From DATEOR01 sp035296905 (GTDB taxonomy: Bacteria; Actinomycetota; Thermoleophilia; Gaiellales; Gaiellaceae): 36,684 bases of DNA. The stretch spans positions 1 through 36,684 of the forward strand of contig DATHAA010000070.1 of NCBI GenBank assembly GCA_035296905.1. The letters are read 5' to 3'. This document shows, in pieces, positions 32,041-36,684 of this stretch. Within the stretch, counting starts at the first letter, position 1. Every line of letters starts with the position of its first letter. The notes beneath the pieces were generated by a model. The model saw only the letters and a program-made list of their open reading frames with translations. It was not told the DNA's origin and ran no database searches. Position numbers and translations under genes: made by a program.

Positions 32041-32286
32041 GCTTCAGCGATTGGCTTCGATTGGACCTCGATCGGTCGCCGACCTGGGGGTATGACCTGA
32101 TCGTTGCCGGCAAGGTGATGCTGACAGCCCGGACGTCAGGAATGGCCCTCCCATCCGTCTCGCACGCGATCGAGCTCAGCCGGGCACCGGAGAAGGACTG
32201 GCCCGAACTCGCTCCGGCAGTTGCTGGTCTGGTCAGTTCGCGGAGCGCGTGCTTTTATTCGCGAAGTGACCGGACGCGGGCCGGCT

Positions 32287-32478
32287 ATGCCCGAGGAAGA
32301 CGAAGTTGTTCGTCGCCTCAGGCGCGTCATCGACGTGATCTACGAGCTCGGGGTGGATGATGCCCGCGCGGCACTGGAAGAGATGCCTGTCGGCGACCGA
32401 AGCATCCTCTCCGAGGATCTGGTGATCGTCGGCAACATCCTTCTGGAGATCGCCGACGTCGAGAGCTCGGCTCCCTAG
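32287..32478 (+). CDS. Small acidic protein, unknown function
   Basis: A 63-residue helical protein: MPEEDEVVRRLRRVIDVIYE, then LGVDDARAALEEMPVGDRS and EDLVIVGNILLEIADVESS. The ATG at 32287 is favoured over an upstream in-frame start, but the ribosome binding site is weak. No family recognised. Its codon pattern looks coding (G/C-rich third positions). Confidence 0.5.
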   Translation: MPEEDEVVRRLRRVIDVIYELGVDDARAALEEMPVGDRSILSEDLVIVGNILLEIADVESSAP

Positions 32479-32563
32479 GGGACGACCGCGAGATGTCTAG
32501 CCCGTACGGTTAGCAGAGCCCGACCGCGGCTCGACAAAAGGCCGACGCTCCCCGCCCAAGCTC

Positions 32564-33284
32564 CTACGAGTCCTCGTCGCTCGGCTCGGGTGATCCCTCT
32601 GCGATCGACCTGATTCGGTAGCGAGAGTCTTCCAGCTCCACCTCGGCGTTCTTGCTGGCCGCTATGAGAGCCTTGACCGGGTGCGGTTCAGCAGCCCGCC
32701 CCGTCGGAAGCCAGGCACGTCCCGGCGGCGCGAGGATGAACGTTCGCCCCGGTCGCCGACGAACGCCAACTGTCCCGGCTCCTCGACTGTTCCGTCCCAC
32801 ACGGCGAGCCCAAGTTGCGCTGCCAACTGTCGGGCCAATACAGGGGGATCTCCGACCAGCCCGAGCTCAGACAGACCGACGAGTTCCCTGGGGAAAAAAC
32901 GCCCTCCTCCTCCGTCTCATCGGTGCCGTGGTGTGCGATCAGCTCGACGATGTTGTCTGCAGGGTCTAGGAAGTAACAGGCGTGCGCGGTCCAGTTATCG
33001 AAGTCGAAGAGGACGTCTCCAGACTCTCGATCAGGCAAGAGTTCCGTCCGCGCGCCTGCCCACTCAAGGGCCTCATCAAAGCGGTTGCAAGGAACGAGTA
33101 GCGCGACATGGTAGAAGGGCTCGCCCGAGCCAGCCACGAACTCGATCGCCGTTTCTCCGATGGCGAAGGAAAGTCGATCCGCTCCGCTCATGCCCACGTC
33201 GATCCCAAGTTCCCCGCCGTAGAAACCGGCCAAGTCGCGAAGACGACCTGCTGAAGCCGCGAGCCTGACCTCGGCAAATCTCAC
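32564..33284 (-). pseudogene. Two-domain VOC (glyoxalase-like) protein split by two homopolymer indels
   Basis: Frame one (from GTG 33284) gives a VOC domain: FAEVRLAASAGRLRDLAGFY; FYHVALLVPCNRFDEALEWA; ACYFLDPADNIVELIAHH. At the A6 run 32894-32899 (T6 on this strand) it loses frame. One extra T restores FFPRELVGLSELGLVGD, the conserved link to the second domain, then LARQLAAQLGLAVWDG and LAFVGDRG. At the C4 run 32747-32750 one more base restores RTFILAPPGRAWLPTGRAAE and the tail ending EPSDEDS. Both losses are single bases in homopolymers, so sequencing error is as likely as true decay. A restored protein would be about 240 residues, normal for this family. Confidence 0.8.
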
Positions 33285-33672
33285 TGCGCTTCTGCTAAGA
33301 GTAATGCGTGCGGGGGATCCGCACTAGCCGTCTCGAAAGAACGGCCCGACGTCGGACTCGATGCAGTCCGAGCCTGATGATGGCGTGGACGGAGTTATCT
33401 ACACGGCGCCGATGAAGCCGCGAGCTGCGCCAGCCGCGTCGATGAGAAGCCGCCGAGTAGATCGCGGATGCTCAGCGCCCTTCTTCTGGGGCGCATGTAA
33501 GCGGTGCGCTGGCAAGCGGCATTCATGAATCACCCGATGAAGGATCGGATCCTGCTTCCAAGTCGGGGACTGATCGAGTTCGAGACATCGCCCAACTGAC
33601 GGAGAAAACGCTCCGCTGCACGACCCCCGCGCCGCCCGTCTGGGTGAGCCGGACGAGCGGCGCAGCGTTCCG
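33285..33672. other. 388-bp gap without a convincing gene
   Basis: I find no open frame with protein-like composition on either strand. The only structure seen is the hairpin at 33629-33663 next to the PspC gene. Confidence 0.6.
33629..33663 (-). terminator. Stem-loop downstream of the PspC gene
   Basis: GCGCCGC-C-CGTC pairs with GACG-A-GCGGCGC (eleven pairs and one mismatch) around an 11-base loop, ten bases past the PspC stop read on the - strand. No T-run. Confidence 0.45.
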
Positions 33673-33939
33673 TTAGGTGGTCGACTCGGGATCGCGCGGC
33701 ATCAGGATCCAAAGCGCCACGTAGGCGAGAACCTGCGAGCCCGGAAGCACGATCGACGCGATGATGAGGAGCCGGACGACGAGAGGGTTCCAGTCATACC
33801 GGCGGGCGAAGCCAGCCCCCACGCCGGCGATCCACTTTCCGCGCCTCGGGCGGGTCAAGCCTCGTTCGGCAAACCACGCGCGAGCCCCGGCGAGTGACGA
33901 CTCTCTTGGATCGGCTGCAATGTAAGTGTCGCTTGGCAT
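33673..33939 (-). CDS. PspC-domain membrane protein
   Basis: An 88-residue protein with the PspC (phage-shock protein C) signature: RPRRGKWIAGVGAGFARRYDWNPLVVRLL, then a hydrophobic hairpin IIASIVLPGSQVLAYVALWILMP and a short acidic tail. PspC proteins sit in the inner membrane and sense envelope stress. The start ATG 33939 has AAAGGAG four bases upstream. It is a stand-alone copy; no pspA or pspB is near. Confidence 0.88.
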   Translation of the reverse strand: MPSDTYIAADPRESSLAGARAWFAERGLTRPRRGKWIAGVGAGFARRYDWNPLVVRLLIIASIVLPGSQVLAYVALWILMPRDPESTT

Positions 33940-34105
33940 GTGACTCCTTTGATGGGACTCCAACAGGATCCCGCAGGCTCGGGAAGCGGCCAAGCGGGCC
34001 GGCAGGCGTCTCACAGTACGGGTAGCACGCGCCAGCAAGGGGGCCGTCAGGTTCCCGCGATTAGCGCCGTCGCCCTTCCGCAAGCGTTCCCAGGAACTTC
34101 AACGC

Positions 34106-34132
34106 GACAAGGCGGCCAAAGGCCGCCTTGTC
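34106..34132. terminator. Perfect 12-bp hairpin
   Basis: GACAAGGCGGCC pairs perfectly with GGCCGCCTTGTC around AAA. It lies about 50 bp past the stop of the minus-strand membrane gene at 34180, so it probably ends that transcript. There is no T-run. Confidence 0.65.
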
Positions 34133-34179
34133 TAACCGCGTCGGGGCGAGTAGCTAGAGGACGACCCGCCCTGGCTCCT

Positions 34180-34869
34180 TTAATCACCGAGCGGGTGCGG
34201 CCTGCCTTTCCTCGACCTTGGGTGCCGTCCCCGGAGCAGCACTGCGAGGAGCAACCAGGTCAGCACGCCGAAGACGATCGCGCCGCTCCCGCCGAAGACC
34301 GCGAACTGTTCCTTCACGTTCGCCGTGATCACGTAAGAGGTCACGAGCCAGCCGAGCGCCCAGGCGGGTGGGTTCGCGAGCGCCCACCAAAACGCACCAG
34401 CGACCCCGTGTCGCATGAGCACGAGCGCCTGCAACACGCCCACGCCCAGACCGGTAACGGCACCCATGAGGAGAAGGTCTCCCCGATCGATTCGGTAATC
34501 CACCAGCGCCGCTCCTACGGCGAGGCCTAGGGCCATACCCACGGCCGTCGCCGGGATCCAGAGCCAGGAGACCCGCTGCCGCAAGACGAACCATCCTGTC
34601 GTTCCGATGACTGCGCCCGCGATGAGTCCGCCAGCGAGCGCGGTTCCCACGGAATCGACTCCGTTGATGACCAGATCGGCGATGAACCCTCCGATGGGGA
34701 GACTGAGCAGCATCGCGACCGGCCAAAGCCACATCCGACGTGCGGTCTCCCACCAGTCACCTTGCGTTTGAACGGCCCGGCCGCGCCTGTCGCGCCGATC
34801 ATCGGGCGCCTTCGGTGCCACCCTGGGTGCCGACTCGGGAGGCAGTCGGACAGGAGCATTGGTGGCCAT
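34180..34869 (-). CDS. Polytopic membrane protein, unknown function
   Basis: A 229-residue protein with a polar N-terminal tail of about 45 residues (MATNAPVRLPPESAPRVAPK; Asp/Arg-rich) and six to seven hydrophobic segments rich in Gly and Ala (LWPVAMLLSLPIGGFIADLV; ALAGGLIAGAVIGTTGWFVL; LLMGAVTGLGVGVLQALVLM). AAGGAGG six bases upstream fixes the ATG at 34869. No family recognised. Confidence 0.7.
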   Translation of the reverse strand: MATNAPVRLPPESAPRVAPKAPDDRRDRRGRAVQTQGDWWETARRMWLWPVAMLLSLPIGGFIADLVINGVDSVGTALAGGLIAGAVIGTTGWFVLRQRVSWLWIPATAVGMALGLAVGAALVDYRIDRGDLLLMGAVTGLGVGVLQALVLMRHGVAGAFWWALANPPAWALGWLVTSYVITANVKEQFAVFGGSGAIVFGVLTWLLLAVLLRGRHPRSRKGRPHPLGD

Positions 34870-35071
34870 TCGTGGCCTCCTTGCTAGAACCCCATTGGCC
34901 GAGGCCGCAACAAGTGAGCGGAAGACGCCTGCGTCCGACGTCGCGCTCGCCCGAAGGGAGGAAACTCTCCAACAGAAAGCCAAGGACCACCGTAGCACCG
35001 ATTTATGGACGGCTCCTAAGCCGGAGTGCAAAGGTCCCTAGCCCGCCGCCCTTCCGCAAGCCTTCCGGAGT

Positions 35072-35123
35072 GCTTCCGCCCGAGCAGCCGAGCGACGATG
35101 GCCCGGAGGAGCTTTCGCGGCGA
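35072..35123 (+). repeat. Dispersed repeat, copy 1
   Basis: Begins GCTTCCGCCCGAGCAGCC, continues GAGCGACGA, and ends GGAGGAGCTTTCGCGGCGA. The first half matches copy 2 (36047) and the second half matches copy 3 (36228). Lies in non-coding sequence. Confidence 0.7.
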
Positions 35124-35134
35124 GCGTTGCCTTC

Positions 35135-35434
35135 TCAGGGGCTGTAGGAACTAGGCCGCTCGTCATACGTACTGGTCGCGGGTTCGCGATGCCTGCACCC
35201 CGGCCAGCAACACGGGCGACGCTGGCCGTCCTCAAGCTCTTCCTGTGTCCGGCGGATCCGGCGTTCTCGCGTGGTCTGCTGCTTGGCGTCCTCAACCCAG
35301 CAGATGAACTCGTTGCGCGCCAGGGGAGTGATGTCACTCCAAGTATCGAGAGCTTTCGGGTTGCCCACCAAGGCCTCGCGCAGATCCCGAGGTAACCGAT
35401 GCACGACCCCACCAGGCACTCGCTGACTGCTCAC
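35135..35434 (-). CDS. YdeI/OmdA-like protein
   Basis: A short protein (99 residues from GTG 35434) with VVHRLPRDLREALVGNPKAL, then WSDITPLARNEFICWVEDAK and TTRERRIRRTQEELEDGQRR. This helical block (LPxxLxxAL...R-E-Y/F-I-x-W-I-x-x-AK-x-x-x-TR-x-x-R) is the YdeI/OmpD-associated (OmdA) family C-terminal domain. The tail PCCWPGCRHRE adds three cysteines and a His of unknown meaning. The start is uncertain; the frame is open upstream to 35563. Confidence 0.7.
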   Translation of the reverse strand: MSSQRVPGGVVHRLPRDLREALVGNPKALDTWSDITPLARNEFICWVEDAKQQTTRERRIRRTQEELEDGQRRPCCWPGCRHREPATSTYDERPSSYSP

Positions 35435-35583
35435 TGAACTAATTCTAAATGCCTCGAACCTACTGTCGGGCGGCTCTCGATCCAGGAAACCCCATGGTCC
35501 CGGGCCGAGGAAATGCGCGACGTTCTGCCCGACAGTCGGGATCATCTTCGTGCAATGTTCCACGGGAGACGGAAGGAGCGTTT

Positions 35584-36045
35584 ATGAATAAACCGACTAC
35601 AGAGGAGACGCTCAAAGCGCTCGACGTCTTCGTCGGCGAGTGGAAACTGGTCACCTCCTTCGCCCCCGACCCCGCCGAGGCCCCGCGGGCATCGACGACA
35701 TTCGAATGGCTCTCCGGAGGACATTTTCTGATCCAGCGGTGGGAGGTCGAGCATCCCGACGCGCCGAACGGGATCGCGATCATCGGCTGGGGGAGCGACG
35801 AGACCACTCTCCTACAGCACTACTTCGATTCCCGCGGCGTCTCTCGCGTCTACGAGATGGCCCTCAGCGACCGGAAGTGGACGCTCCAGCGACTGGCAGC
35901 GGCTCCGGACTTCTCACAACGCTTCACAGGCACGTTCAGCGAGGACGCGAACACGATCACCGGCCGTTGGGAAAGCTCACCCGACAGTACAAACTGGACA
36001 CACGACTTCGATCTGACGTATACGAGAGTGAGTGGAAGCGGCTAG
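35584..36045 (+). CDS. DUF1579-like protein
   Basis: A 153-residue beta-rich protein. LDVFVGEWKLVTSFAPDPAE opens the domain; ASTTFEWLSGGHFLIQRWEV, then GIAIIGWGSDETTLLQHYFD, SRVYEMALSDRKWTLQR and FTGTFSEDANTITGRWESS follow the lipocalin-like DUF1579 plan. GGAAGGAG lies eight bases before ATG 35584. Function unknown. One copy of the dispersed repeat starts directly after its stop. Confidence 0.82.
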   Translation: MNKPTTEETLKALDVFVGEWKLVTSFAPDPAEAPRASTTFEWLSGGHFLIQRWEVEHPDAPNGIAIIGWGSDETTLLQHYFDSRGVSRVYEMALSDRKWTLQRLAAAPDFSQRFTGTFSEDANTITGRWESSPDSTNWTHDFDLTYTRVSGSG

Positions 36046-36046
36046 A

Positions 36047-36073
36047 GCTTCCGCCCGAGGAGCCGAGCGACGA
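36047..36073 (+). repeat. Dispersed repeat, copy 2
   Basis: GCTTCCGCCCGAGGAGCC followed by GAGCGACGA; 26 of 27 bases match copy 1. It begins one base after the stop codon of the DUF1579 gene. Confidence 0.7.
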
Positions 36074-36470
36074 CAGCACAAGGGCGGGTCGGACGCCGGA
36101 CTGGGGAGAACGACGCCCGACCGCAGAGGAGGCGACCTGAGCAGACTCACCAGCCTGTAGGTCACCGCTGAGTCTCGAAGCTACTCCTCCAAGTCAGGCT
36201 CTTCAAGTTCTTCAATGCGACTCGAACGTTCCGAACGAGCAGCCGAGCGACGACCCGCTCGGAGGAGCTTTCGCGGCGATCGTCGGCCGTTGTCGGAGGT
36301 CCGCCGGCGCCGCTACGAGGGCGGGCCGCCCGGAAACGAGCCCGCGAGCGCTGCCCGTCCGCTGCTCTTGCGGCTGGGGCCGGCCCATCATTGCCGGCTC
36401 GTCCCTCCGGCGGTTCGCCACGAGCGCCCGTCGCCAACGCGCCTACCGACGCCGGAGAGGCTTGCCAGAG
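36074..36470. other. About 400 bp with repeat copy 3 and no convincing gene
   Basis: Open frames exist on both strands, but their translations are Arg/Ala/Pro-rich and show no recognisable domain. The segment holds repeat copy 3 and little else that I can name. Confidence 0.5.
36228..36279 (+). repeat. Dispersed repeat, copy 3
   Basis: GAGCAGCCGAGCGACGA at 36237-36253 and GGAGGAGCTTTCGCGGCGA at 36261-36279 match copy 1 exactly, with a different spacer between them. Confidence 0.7.
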
Positions 36471-36684
36471 CTAGCGGAGGGCCGGTAGCGGATCGACGGC
36501 TGCTCCGCGCCTGCGAAGTTCGAAGTGAAGATGTGGGCCGGTTGAGTGTCCGCTCGAGCCGACGAGGCCGATCCTCGTGCCACGGGCAACGCGCTGGTCC
36601 TCGCGGACGGTCACGCGCTTGAGGTGCGCGTAGAACGATCGCATCCCGTATCGGTGGGAGACGACTACTAGCCGCCCATAGCCG
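36471..36684 (-). CDS. M23 (LytM-type) peptidase, C-terminal part; 5' end outside window
   Basis: On the - strand the frame is open from the right edge to TAG at 36473-36471. It reads GYGRLVVVSHRYGMRSFYAH, then LKRVTVREDQRVARGTRIGL and VGSSGHSTGPHLHFELR, ending RRRGAAVDPLPALR. GPHLHFE is the M23 zinc-site motif (second HxH), and YAHL and IGLVGSSGHSTG are the usual preceding blocks. The first zinc motif (HxxxD) would lie to the right of the window. Role: cleavage of peptidoglycan cross-bridges or a degenerate envelope regulator. It has no start codon here because it is cut by the edge. Confidence 0.85.
   Translation of the reverse strand, partial: GYGRLVVVSHRYGMRSFYAHLKRVTVREDQRVARGTRIGLVGSSGHSTGPHLHFELRRRGAAVDPLPALR

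Noticed and set aside
33530..33712. Possible 60-codon gene on the minus strand
   Set aside because: No homology, poor composition, and it overlaps the end of the PspC gene in another frame.
34740..35147. Plus-strand open frame of 135 codons over the membrane gene start
   Set aside because: Mostly antisense to a gene with a strong ribosome binding site; its end is formed by the dispersed repeat.
36215..36622. Plus-strand open frame of 135 codons near the right edge
   Set aside because: It is antisense to the M23 peptidase C-terminus and contains the dispersed repeat; Arg/Ser-rich with no domain.
1..36684. CRISPR array, insertion sequence or transposase
   Set aside because: No regularly spaced repeats and no transposase-like protein were seen on either strand.

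Overview
The window is high-GC and gene-dense, with GTG and TTG starts, short overlaps between co-directional genes, and purine-rich ribosome binding sites. The family mix (multi-GAF histidine kinases, caa3-type CtaG, DUF2269-like membrane pairs, small REVNER/CECxDxxC proteins, PspC, DUF4232 and COG4315-like lipoproteins) suggests an actinobacterium of the Thermoleophilia/Gaiellales/Solirubrobacterales kind. This placement is inferred from gene content only.

Layout. 1-3140: the 3' part of a multi-GAF/PAS histidine kinase and its response regulator. 3137-7512: an EamA exporter, tRNA-Pro, a VOC remnant, an aldo/keto reductase, a small membrane protein and an ABC-2 exporter. 7551-15649: the main metabolic locus. 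It holds a choline-kinase-like gene, divergent from a run made of a dimethylglycine/sarcosine-dehydrogenase-like flavoprotein, grdE, grdB, grdC, a 164-nt strongly foldable spacer, a thioredoxin and grdA. grdB and grdA each contain one in-frame UGA exactly where the glycine/sarcosine/betaine reductase families carry selenocysteine, so both are split in a naive translation. 15679-20782: tag, ctaG, a cNMP-binding protein, tRNA-Gly, two membrane proteins, a lipoprotein and an AI-2E family permease. 20842-25608: a second regulator/histidine kinase pair and a membrane glycosyltransferase. 25652-33284: an accessory stretch with many broken genes (S1 protease, one of three tandem CECxDxxC paralogues, L,D-transpeptidase, polysaccharide deacetylase, two-domain VOC protein) between intact ones (winged-helix regulator, M50 protease with CBS domains, coiled-coil protein, DUF4232 lipoprotein, tRNA-Arg and tRNA-His). 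33673-36684: PspC, membrane and DUF1579 proteins, a short dispersed repeat, and the C-terminal end of an M23 peptidase that runs off the right edge.

How the genes may work together. The flavoprotein/GcvT-domain demethylase would strip N-methyl groups from dimethylglycine or sarcosine. GrdE/GrdB (protein B) would bind the amine substrate. GrdA with thioredoxin would supply selenol/thiol electrons and carry the carboxymethyl-selenoether. GrdC (part of protein C) would take the acetyl product. A classical anaerobic, selenium-dependent reductive system thus sits beside an oxidative demethylase and close to a cytochrome-oxidase assembly gene. The usual GrdD subunit, thioredoxin reductase, and the selenocysteine genes selA, selB, selC and selD are not in the window.
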